Shown here: positions 1 to 6,322 of the stretch, one piece after another
Position numbering within the stretch: position 1 is the stretch's first letter
How the letters are laid out: the number at the start of each line of letters is the position of its first letter
From: Nitrospinaceae bacterium
GTDB lineage: Bacteria > Nitrospinota > Nitrospinia > Nitrospinales > VA-1
Assembly (NCBI GenBank): GCA_016763735.1
Contig: JAESTE010000033.1
Span: 1-21,315 of the forward strand
Reading direction: 5' to 3'
DNA length: 21,315 nt
Notes under the pieces: model-generated
The model's input: only the letters and a program-made list of their open reading frames with translations
Databases searched by the model: none
Told to the model about the DNA's origin: nothing
Made by a program: the position numbers and the translations under genes

Positions 1-183
1 AAAGGGGTTTATTATTTACAGGGACGTGGCAGATGGGAGTTTTCAGATGAAACCCGTCGTCGTTTACCGCGTTACAGGCAATTTGATCAAATGACGTTTA
101 GCGATATCAATCAGGATCAATTTCTCGATCTATTTGCATGGTCTGGGCAATTGAGTCGGTTGTGGCTGAACCGTTTTGATTAG
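1..183 (+). CDS. C-terminal fragment of an FG-GAP/VCBS-repeat-like protein
   Basis: Reading frame 1 is open from the window edge to TAG at 181-183 and gives 60 residues; the start lies outside the window. The segment FSDINQDQFLDLFAW has the shape of an FG-GAP/VCBS repeat (Asp-x-Asn-x-Asp-x-x-x-Asp-Leu), the calcium-binding blade motif of extracellular integrin-like beta-propellers. The preceding Tyr/Trp/Arg-rich stretch also fits a secreted propeller-type protein. Inference: the C-terminal blade of a secreted or surface propeller protein. Only one repeat is visible, so the family call is tentative, but the ORF is probably real because it ends cleanly 67 bases before the next gene on the same strand. 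Confidence 0.6.
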   Translation, partial: KGVYYLQGRGRWEFSDETRRRLPRYRQFDQMTFSDINQDQFLDLFAWSGQLSRLWLNRFD

Positions 184-250
184 GCAGTGATTCGAATGAG
201 CTTATTTTTTTAAGTCTTTAACTTGTTCAACGCATTTATTAGGAAATTAT

Positions 251-1156
251 ATGTCGAAATTTAAAAAACTGACCTTCCTCAAAGTTTTAACAACTGTGGC
301 CTGGGCGGATGGTGAAGTGAGCCAGTCTGAACTTAATATTCTAAAATCATTTTACAGAAAATTTGATCTGGAGAAGCACGAACTGGACGAGCTGAAACCT
401 TATCTGAATGCACCTGTTTCAAAAAAGGAAAAGGATTTGTTGTATCGGCAGATGATCGCCGAACTTTCTACCTCCTCTGAGAAAAAAGAAATCGTGGCCG
501 CTTTGGAAAATATGGTGCAGGTGCATACAAGAATGAAAGGTGATGAAAGGCAGCTGGTCGATCAGTTTTCGGAATGGCTGGAAAAAACTTCTTTCACCAA
601 GAGATCATTTGGGCGAATCCGAAACTTGTTCCAGAAAACCATCTTTGAGCATGCCCGTGATCCGAATCCGGACATGGAAAAATATTTCAAAAGGCGGGTG
701 CTGAAAAAAATTGAGTTGAAAAGTGCACATTCAGGAATTGCATCACAGCTTCCTGAAGATAAACTGTATTTTCTTTGTCTGGTGGGATCCTTAATGGCCT
801 CCATCGCTCATGTAGATAATCACTTCGATCCGGCAGAAAAAAAAGCTCTGAAAGCTTGTCTTGCAGACCAATTTTCACTTAAGGGCAAAGAGTTGACTTT
901 GCTTTTCGAGGTTGTAGAAGAGCAGGGTAGGAAAGGCTTTGATTTTCATGAGGTGGTTACTGAAATCAATCGGTTGACTTCTTACAATGACCGATTGCAT
1001 TTTATGGAATGCCTTTTTGCTGTGGCCGCCGCTGATGGGGAGATCGCTCATGAAGAGTCTGAAGAAATTAGGCGGATTACTAAATCGATGCGAATTCCCC
1101 ATAAAACTTTTATCCAAGCCAAGGTGCGAGCAGGAAAAGCTCTTAAGAAAAATTAG
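251..1156 (+). CDS. protein with two TerB-like (tellurite resistance TerB) domains
   Basis: A 301-residue soluble protein with no signal peptide or membrane segment. It has two TerB-type helical domains. The first spans about residues 5-95 and contains VAWADGEVSQSELNILKSFY; the second spans about residues 165-298 and contains FAVAAADGEIAHEESEEIRR. The acidic 'ADGE-(V/I)-x-x-x-E' turn is the hallmark of the TerB/DjlA-N-terminal fold and occurs once in each domain. The middle (about 100-165) is a charged linker rich in Lys and Arg. The start at 251 is supported by AGGA at 241-244, six bases upstream. TerB-domain proteins are linked to stress responses and membrane-associated metal binding, but the substrate here is unknown. 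The arrangement may reflect an internal duplication. No ter operon partners (TerC, TerD, TerZ) are present, so a tellurite role should not be assumed. Confidence 0.8.
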   Translation: MSKFKKLTFLKVLTTVAWADGEVSQSELNILKSFYRKFDLEKHELDELKPYLNAPVSKKEKDLLYRQMIAELSTSSEKKEIVAALENMVQVHTRMKGDERQLVDQFSEWLEKTSFTKRSFGRIRNLFQKTIFEHARDPNPDMEKYFKRRVLKKIELKSAHSGIASQLPEDKLYFLCLVGSLMASIAHVDNHFDPAEKKALKACLADQFSLKGKELTLLFEVVEEQGRKGFDFHEVVTEINRLTSYNDRLHFMECLFAVAAADGEIAHEESEEIRRITKSMRIPHKTFIQAKVRAGKALKKN

Positions 1157-1174
1157 CCTTCATAGTATTTAATA

Positions 1175-1351
1175 ATGGAAAAGGATAAAAAATTTTTGGG
1201 CATTATGTTTGAGTGTTGCAATATTTATCGCCGCATTTATATCAATAAAGGGGGTAATGCCTATGAAGGTCGATGCCCCAAATGTTTTGCCGTGGTAAAG
1301 GTCTGTATCGGTTCTGGAGGCTCCAACAATAGAATTTTCCGCGCCCGTTGA
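1175..1351 (+). CDS. small zinc-ribbon-like protein (58 residues)
   Basis: A 58-codon ORF in the gap between the TerB gene and dtd, on the same strand as both. The protein holds Cys14-Cys15 and a Cys34-Pro-Lys-Cys37 knuckle, and the stretch NKGGNAYEGRCPKCFAVVKV followed by IGSGGSNNRIF. From memory this matches a family of short, uncharacterised bacterial proteins of about 45-60 residues with a CC...CPxC zinc-binding pattern and a Gly-Ser-Gly-Gly tail. No good Shine-Dalgarno precedes the ATG at 1175. The internal ATG at 1205, giving 48 residues starting MFECC, is an equally plausible start and fits the usual family length. It lies 54 bases upstream of dtd and could be co-transcribed with it. 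Function unknown; zinc binding is inferred from the cysteines. Confidence 0.65.
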   Translation: MEKDKKFLGIMFECCNIYRRIYINKGGNAYEGRCPKCFAVVKVCIGSGGSNNRIFRAR

Positions 1352-1404
1352 CCTGACTGTGGCGCAGGTTTATCAACCCGAATTTTTCCAACCAAAATAA
1401 ATCG

Positions 1405-1841
1405 ATGAAAATCGTATTGCAAAGGGTGTCCGGGGCATCGGTGAGGGTTGAGGGTAAAGTCATTGCTTCTATCTCCAAAGGACTTCTCATTCTCTTTGGT
1501 GTTGAAAAAAATGACGATGATAGTAAGGTTCAGTTTCTTGCTGAGAAAACACTTAACCTTCGAATTTTTCCCGATGAAGAAGGCAAGATGAACCTGTCGT
1601 GCCTAGATATTGGAGGCGAGGTTTTGGTGGTGTCGCAGTTTACTCTGGCGGGGATTGTACTAAAGGGCGTCGGCCTGGATTCGATAATGCGGCGTCTCCT
1701 GAGGTTGCCCAAGCGCTCTATCAATACTTTATCCAGCAGGTTTCGGAGTCCGGCCTCAAAGTGGCTGCCGGTGAATTTGGCGCAGATATGCAGGTGGAGT
1801 TGATCAATGACGGTCCGGTCACTTTTACTCTTGAACGCTAG
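1405..1841 (+). pseudogene. dtd: D-aminoacyl-tRNA deacylase, frameshifted by one missing G
   Basis: Dtd hydrolyses D-aminoacyl-tRNAs (for example D-Tyr-tRNA) in the cytoplasm and so removes mischarged tRNAs. The N-terminal part from ATG 1405 is standard (MKIVLQRVSGASVRVEG) and runs through the active-site signature SQFTL (residues 77-81). At the G run 1650-1653 the frame breaks. Reading continues perfectly one frame over, with KGRRPGFDNAASPE and the C-terminal Gly-cisPro motif NDGPVTF, to TAG at 1839-1841. Adding one G to the run restores a 145-residue protein, the usual Dtd length. Without it, translation goes out of frame into unrelated residues and stops near 1803. There is no clear Shine-Dalgarno. 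Both halves are well conserved, so this is either a homopolymer sequencing error or a very recent mutation. The gene converges on the TPR lipoprotein gene with a gap of about 10 bases. Confidence 0.9.
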
Positions 1842-1851
1842 CTGGGTTTTC

Positions 1852-3054
1852 TTATTTTTCTTTAGAAGTTCTGATTCTTTTTGCTTTCTTATGCAAGTCG
1901 TAACCCTTCAAGGTGTCGGGCAATTGTAATTCGCTGAAGTGTTGTCGGGTCAACTCGTATTTTTCGAATAAAGGTTTCAGTTTCTCATCCATTTTTTTGA
2001 ACAGATCCATTTTCTTTTTCTTATGATAAACAATTTCTGCAATCAGGATATTTGAAATCGCCTCCCTACTCTCATTGAGGTTGTCAGAGGCAATTCCCAG
2101 CCTGTAATACGCATCGCCATATTCAGGGTCAAGGTTTACAGCTTTATTAAGGGAGTCGAGGGCTTTGTCAAAATTGCCGAGATCAGACTGAATTCTGCCA
2201 GCCGCATAATGGGTTTGGCTGTTGAAGGGTTCAAGCTTTATAGCTTTTAAGATTTCTTGCAGTGCTTTTTCTTTTTCCCCTAAAATTTCGTAAGCCCAAC
2301 CCAGGCCGCTCAATACCTTGTCATCTTTAGAGTCTAGCTTGCGCGCTTTCTCCCAGGACTCGACTGCTTTTGCAATATCCTGATTTTTTGCATAGATGAC
2401 GCCAAGATTGTAATGCGCCATGGCATTGCGGTCGTCTTGCTCTAAGGCCTTTTGGTAAGCTGCCATTGCCTTTTTCTTTTTACCCATCCTTTCGTAAACC
2501 ACACCCATATTGATATGAACCTCTGTCATAAAAGGGTGGATCTCGAGTGCTTTTTTCCAATAGCCTATGGCTTGTTTGTTTTGACCGATTTCGGCATGCG
2601 CGGCCCCCATGTTATTAAACACGACATGCATGTTGCTGTTGCGGTTCTGCGCGATTTTTAGAAACCGCAGAGATTTCTTCAGGTTCCCCGTTGCGATGAA
2701 TATGGAACCCAGATCAGTGGCAATATCTGCATTTGTGGGATTGAGGGAAAAGGATTTGTTAAGCGCCTTTTCCGCATCGAAATATCTTTTTAAATAAAAT
2801 AGCGCAATGCCTTTTTCACGATAAGCGTCTCCATAATCTCCTTTGAGGCGAATGGCTTCCACCAATGCCTTGAGTGCGGAATGGTATTTCTTGTCTTCAA
2901 TATATGCTCTTCCCAAATCGTAATGCAGGGTTGAGTCTTCCGGTTCATCTTCAATTTGGCTGGTGAGTTGGTCGATCTTATACTTGGGAGAATCGCTTGG
3001 AGGGCCACAAGCTACAAGCAGAAAACAAAAAATGGCAATAAGAATCAAATGCAT
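1852..3054 (-). CDS. lipoprotein with nine TPR repeats
   Basis: A 400-residue protein with a short hydrophobic N-terminus and a lipobox, Leu-Val-Ala-Cys with Cys16 as the predicted lipidated residue, so it is probably membrane-anchored on the outer side of the inner membrane or in the outer membrane. The n-region has no Lys or Arg (MHLILIA), which is unusual for a lipoprotein signal. Nine consecutive 34-residue TPR units fill about residues 41-346, each with the Ala/Gly/Tyr pattern, for example HYNLGVIYAKNQDIAKAVES. A basic tail follows. TPRs are protein-interaction scaffolds; the partner is unknown. The start is supported by AGGA, four bases upstream on the minus strand. It lies about 112 bases downstream of nuoN on the same strand and may share its transcript, but that does not establish a complex I role. 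Confidence 0.85.
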   Translation of the reverse strand: MHLILIAIFCFLLVACGPPSDSPKYKIDQLTSQIEDEPEDSTLHYDLGRAYIEDKKYHSALKALVEAIRLKGDYGDAYREKGIALFYLKRYFDAEKALNKSFSLNPTNADIATDLGSIFIATGNLKKSLRFLKIAQNRNSNMHVVFNNMGAAHAEIGQNKQAIGYWKKALEIHPFMTEVHINMGVVYERMGKKKKAMAAYQKALEQDDRNAMAHYNLGVIYAKNQDIAKAVESWEKARKLDSKDDKVLSGLGWAYEILGEKEKALQEILKAIKLEPFNSQTHYAAGRIQSDLGNFDKALDSLNKAVNLDPEYGDAYYRLGIASDNLNESREAISNILIAEIVYHKKKKMDLFKKMDEKLKPLFEKYELTRQHFSELQLPDTLKGYDLHKKAKRIRTSKEK

Positions 3055-3166
3055 TTTATCCTGGGATCAAATAACAGTCAGATTACACAAGCTATTCTAT
3101 TATAACGGGATAAAAGTGAGGGAAGTTTAATTCAGAATGAGGTGTGAAGGAAAAAAGCAGGTGCTT

Positions 3167-4693
3167 TTAGAAGGGGATGGCCCCACGGGCCAGGTCCATC
3201 AGGAAAGAAGGGAAGAGACCGATTGCAATAACAGCGATGGAGCTTACTGTGACCAGTGCCCGCATTCCTGTATGCATAGCTGGTTGCGGAGCAGATTCGT
3301 CTTCGTGAAAATACATCATAACGATGACACGCAGATAAAAATAAACCGAAATGATGCTGGCAACTACTGCCAAAATTGTAATGAGCAAATAACCTTGTTT
3401 GATGGCAGCATAAAACAAAAACAGTTTTCCAAAAAAACCAGCGGTCGGCGGGAACCCTGCCAGAGAAACCATAAACAAGCTCATGGCCGCCGCAAGGAAC
3501 GGACTGCGTTTCGCCAGCCCTTTAAATCGATTAATGGAGTTGCCTTCCTTGCCTTCGCCTTCCATCATAAAGACGACTGCAAACGCGCCGATATTCATAA
3601 ATAAATAGACTGAAAGATAAAATAGGATGCTTGCCATACCTTCTTGAGTATTGGTAACAATTCCGATCAATAGATATCCAGCGTGTGCCACACCGGAATA
3701 AGCCAGCATTCGTTTGAGATCATCTTGAAAAATAGCTGCGGTATTCCCCACCAGCATGGTCAAGACCGATGCGCCAAATAGAATAGGTATCCAGGTTTTA
3801 TCTAGTTCCGCGAATGAGGTGAAGAAAATCCGCGCGATCACTGCGAAGACTGCTGCCTTAGTGGCAACCGACATGAACGCGGTAATGGGTGTCGGTGCAC
3901 CCTGATAAACATCGGGCGTCCATGAATGAAAAGGCACCAGTGAAATCTTGAATGCGAGACCGCAGAACATCAGTCCCAGCCCTATATAAACCAGCGTATT
4001 TTTCGTATAGGGATTTTCCTGGATCAGTTGACCGATGAGTCGTATCTCGGTGGTTCCGCTACCTGCATAAATCAGGGCCATGCCATAAACCAGAACAGCA
4101 GATGCGAATGCCCCCGTCAGCAGATATTTGACTGCCGATTCTTGCGATGCCTGGGTTGCCCAACTCAGTTTTGGTGCGGTGCCGGGTCCTTCTTTGCCTG
4201 TTCCATGTTTAGCGGAAAAACCGCAAAGGATGTATAGAGAAATGGAGAACAACTCTAATGATAAAAATACGGTAATTAAATTGCCAGATTTGGCCAGGAA
4301 CATCATGCCTGCAATTGACATTAGCAACAGGGTGAAATATTCCGCTTTATTTTCATGGTCGCTTTGTGGATAACGAACCGATCCGAAAATCGGGAACAGC
4401 GCCATGGCTAAAGTGATTAAATTGAATGCCAGGGAAAACCGGTCGTGGATAAGTGCGCCACTGAATATATCTGGATTGTTACCGTTCGCCGCTGTTGGTG
4501 CATCGCCCCATAGAATAAGGGTGAGAATGAAAGCTGCGCCAACTCCACCGAGAGTGACCATTGACAAGAAAGAATTGCGATTCAACTCTTTTTTGAGTCC
4601 TGCCATAAGAAGAAAAAGAGCCGTGCCCAATACAATAAACTCTGGCCCGATTGCTGCCCAGTTCATGTCATCAAAATTGATCGCAAATTCCAT
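3167..4693 (-). CDS. nuoN: NADH-quinone oxidoreductase subunit N
   Basis: A 508-residue polytopic membrane protein of the antiporter-like complex I subunit family, with about 14 hydrophobic segments. The signature VPFHSWTPDVYQGAPTPITA identifies NuoN specifically. The conserved membrane lysines expected for proton translocation are visible in AFKISLVPFH and in GFFGKLFLF. In complex I, NuoN is one of the three proton-pumping antiporter-like subunits of the inner-membrane arm. The length is slightly above the usual 480-500 residues. The ATG at 4693 is preceded by AGGA about ten bases upstream. It stands alone: no other nuo gene is in the window, and the gene upstream is divergent, so nuoN is either monocistronic or the first gene of a short unit with the TPR lipoprotein. 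Normally it ends a nuoA-N operon, so the rest of complex I must lie elsewhere. Confidence 0.95.
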   Translation of the reverse strand: MEFAINFDDMNWAAIGPEFIVLGTALFLLMAGLKKELNRNSFLSMVTLGGVGAAFILTLILWGDAPTAANGNNPDIFSGALIHDRFSLAFNLITLAMALFPIFGSVRYPQSDHENKAEYFTLLLMSIAGMMFLAKSGNLITVFLSLELFSISLYILCGFSAKHGTGKEGPGTAPKLSWATQASQESAVKYLLTGAFASAVLVYGMALIYAGSGTTEIRLIGQLIQENPYTKNTLVYIGLGLMFCGLAFKISLVPFHSWTPDVYQGAPTPITAFMSVATKAAVFAVIARIFFTSFAELDKTWIPILFGASVLTMLVGNTAAIFQDDLKRMLAYSGVAHAGYLLIGIVTNTQEGMASILFYLSVYLFMNIGAFAVVFMMEGEGKEGNSINRFKGLAKRSPFLAAAMSLFMVSLAGFPPTAGFFGKLFLFYAAIKQGYLLITILAVVASIISVYFYLRVIVMMYFHEDESAPQPAMHTGMRALVTVSSIAVIAIGLFPSFLMDLARGAIPF

Positions 4694-4922
4694 ACAATAA
4701 GTCCTGGATTTCCTCTGTGGCTTGTCACACCATTTAAGTTAAAATTTTTCTGGGTACCGTATCTGCTTACAACGAGGGTCATCTATTCTCAATGTAATCA
4801 GTTTTTGACCGAATAATTACCAGCGTAATTTATGGGTGTTTTATAGCATTTTCAGCTTTTTTGCAAGCTCTCACTGTTGGCTTGGTCGGGTGTGAGATTT
4901 TAGCTTGTATAGTGTAAGATTT

Positions 4923-4942
4923 ATCCTTGTTAAGCTAAGGAT
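4923..4942. promoter_or_regulatory. inverted repeat in the divergent nuoN / 4993 intergenic region
   Basis: The 299-base gap between nuoN and the GTG-start gene holds no ORF worth calling. Within it, ATCCTT (4923-4928) and AAGGAT (4937-4942) form a perfect six-base inverted repeat with an eight-base spacer, about 50 bases before the start of the rightward gene. A possible -10 element, TATAGT, lies just upstream at about 4906, but no convincing -35 accompanies it. A further weak pair, TCTCAC...GTGAGA with a 17-base loop, lies around 4869-4897. These could be an operator and promoter for the 4993 gene, but short repeats like these also arise by chance. Confidence 0.25.
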
Positions 4943-4992
4943 TTCCGGTCAGAATAGGGTATTTTAAAATCACCAAAACTGTGGAGGTTTTT

Positions 4993-6216
4993 GTGGATAC
5001 CAATGAGGCGCGTGCGCATCTAAACTATCTGTTGACGCTGGGGATGCGCCGGGAAGAGGCGTTTGGCCCTATGGCACTCAATTTTATTAAAGAGGATGCA
5101 TTCGAAAACGCAGGTCTTTTACCGGAAGAGCAATTCAGCCTCATCATGGCTACGGTTGATGCTTTGGCAATGGAGCCCAAACGTTTCAATATGAAGGTTG
5201 AGATGTTGAAACGGGCGCAAGGCCTGCTTAATAAAACTTCATTTGATAATCCACAACTCGTCCGGCAACTCGATCAGGATATTAAGAAAACCGAAGCTGA
5301 ACTGGGTATTTATAATGAAGCCATGCGTCCCGCCAAAGGGGAAGCGCAGAAACGGCAGAAATTGATTGTGCAAAGTGATGCGCCGGAATACTTCCTCGAC
5401 ATTGCACAAAGACGGGCCACCGCTTACTACCAAAATAAATTTGGCTTGAACAAAGAGTCGAAAACCGCACAGCACTTTGGCGGTACCAAGAGAAAGTTTG
5501 ATCCGGATAATAAAACTGTGCAAAAAGAGTTTCCCGGAGCTTGTGCTCCTTTTATGAACTCCCGCACCAACGCTTTTCATTTGATGATGCCATTCGACTT
5601 GAAAATCAGCAAAACTCCAGATGACCCACTTGATGGCGGTATGCGAGCCTACTATGCAAAAATGGGCTATTCCTTTCCACTCGGATTCGAAATGGGAAAA
5701 ATTTGCAGTTATGAGGATGGGGAGATATTGGACATTCCGCTGGACGACCCCAATCTTATTTTCTTGTCAGTTTCCAGGGTCAAAGAAAAGGAGTTCCGCG
5801 CCCCGAACTACCCAGGTACTCCTGAAATACCCGCTGAATACGCCTACCCGCGTGCGGTGCTGGAGCGTACCGGAACTCTGGGACCCTATATTCAGCTGGT
5901 TTCTAATTTTAAAATCTGGTTCGATGCTTCCCAGGTTTCGGTTCTGATCCAGGGTGCCCCCGACCTGTATGAGTATGGTTTGGAAGGTGGATCGGGCATG
6001 ATGGTCCGCAGTCATGCTTCCGATAAGGTACCTGCTTATGCTGAAAACACATCGCAACCCTGGCAGGAGGGCTTGAGTTTCAACTTTGTAAATATCCACC
6101 TGACTTTGAGTCCGGGTAACGAATCGGCAATGATTCCTTATAACACGCCGCTTTTTACGGTTTATCCAGTGCTTCCCACGCAGAATTTTAAATGGGCAAA
6201 CATATCTGATATGTGA
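4993..6216 (+). CDS. unrecognised 407-residue soluble protein, GTG start
   Basis: Translation most likely starts at GTG 4993, because GGAGG at 4983-4987 sits five bases upstream. An earlier in-frame GTG at 4981 overlaps that ribosome site and has no site of its own. No signal peptide or membrane helix is visible, so it is probably cytoplasmic. Residues 1 to about 115 are helical and charged, including a Lys/Glu-rich segment around 85-115. The C-terminal two thirds is rich in Pro, Gly and aromatic residues with beta-like alternation, ending in IPYNTPLFTVYPV. That late pattern (a long strand, then 'G/N-T-P-L-x-x-V-x-P') reminds me of uncharacterised DUF6065-like proteins, but I cannot confirm this. 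I do not assign a function. It is followed after 106 bases by the giant CHAT protein on the same strand, with a possible promoter between them, so the two may or may not be co-expressed. Confidence 0.75.
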   Translation: MDTNEARAHLNYLLTLGMRREEAFGPMALNFIKEDAFENAGLLPEEQFSLIMATVDALAMEPKRFNMKVEMLKRAQGLLNKTSFDNPQLVRQLDQDIKKTEAELGIYNEAMRPAKGEAQKRQKLIVQSDAPEYFLDIAQRRATAYYQNKFGLNKESKTAQHFGGTKRKFDPDNKTVQKEFPGACAPFMNSRTNAFHLMMPFDLKISKTPDDPLDGGMRAYYAKMGYSFPLGFEMGKICSYEDGEILDIPLDDPNLIFLSVSRVKEKEFRAPNYPGTPEIPAEYAYPRAVLERTGTLGPYIQLVSNFKIWFDASQVSVLIQGAPDLYEYGLEGGSGMMVRSHASDKVPAYAENTSQPWQEGLSFNFVNIHLTLSPGNESAMIPYNTPLFTVYPVLPTQNFKWANISDM

Positions 6217-6285
6217 TGAATATGGGTATTTAGACTTCTGATAAGCCCACCCAATCTCCCCCCGCATTTCCTATTCTGATTACGC

Positions 6286-6303
6286 TATACTAGTAAAAGT
6301 ATA
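6286..6303 (+). promoter_or_regulatory. candidate -10 element inside a perfect inverted repeat, upstream of the giant CHAT gene
   Basis: TATACT at 6286-6291 matches the sigma-70 -10 consensus at five of six bases and lies about 30 bases before the ATG at 6323. It is also the left arm of a perfect six-base inverted repeat, with AGTATA at 6298-6303 and a six-base spacer. A repressor bound there would cover the transcription start. No good -35 hexamer is found at the expected distance, and the gene has no visible Shine-Dalgarno (TTTCATTTTTTCC precedes the ATG). The promoter call is therefore weak, although the symmetry is real. Confidence 0.35.
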
Positions 6304-6322
6304 TTTTAATTTCATTTTTTCC

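Noticed and set aside
1640..1660. Programmed frameshift in dtd
   Set aside because: There is no slippery heptamer with a downstream pseudoknot that I can see, and no precedent in the family. A one-base error or mutation is simpler.
1852..3054. Tandem DNA repeats in the TPR lipoprotein gene
   Set aside because: The periodicity is at protein level (34-residue TPR). I see no direct nucleotide repeats of the kind expected for a CRISPR or satellite array.
3137..3604. 155-residue plus-strand ORF
   Set aside because: It lies largely inside nuoN on the other strand, has an unnatural His/Lys/Asn-rich composition and no ribosome site. The nuoN frame is unmistakable, so this is a shadow.
5767..6267. 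166-residue minus-strand ORF
   Set aside because: It is antisense to the end of the 4993-6216 gene, with a composition unlike a real protein. The plus-strand frame has a proper ribosome site.
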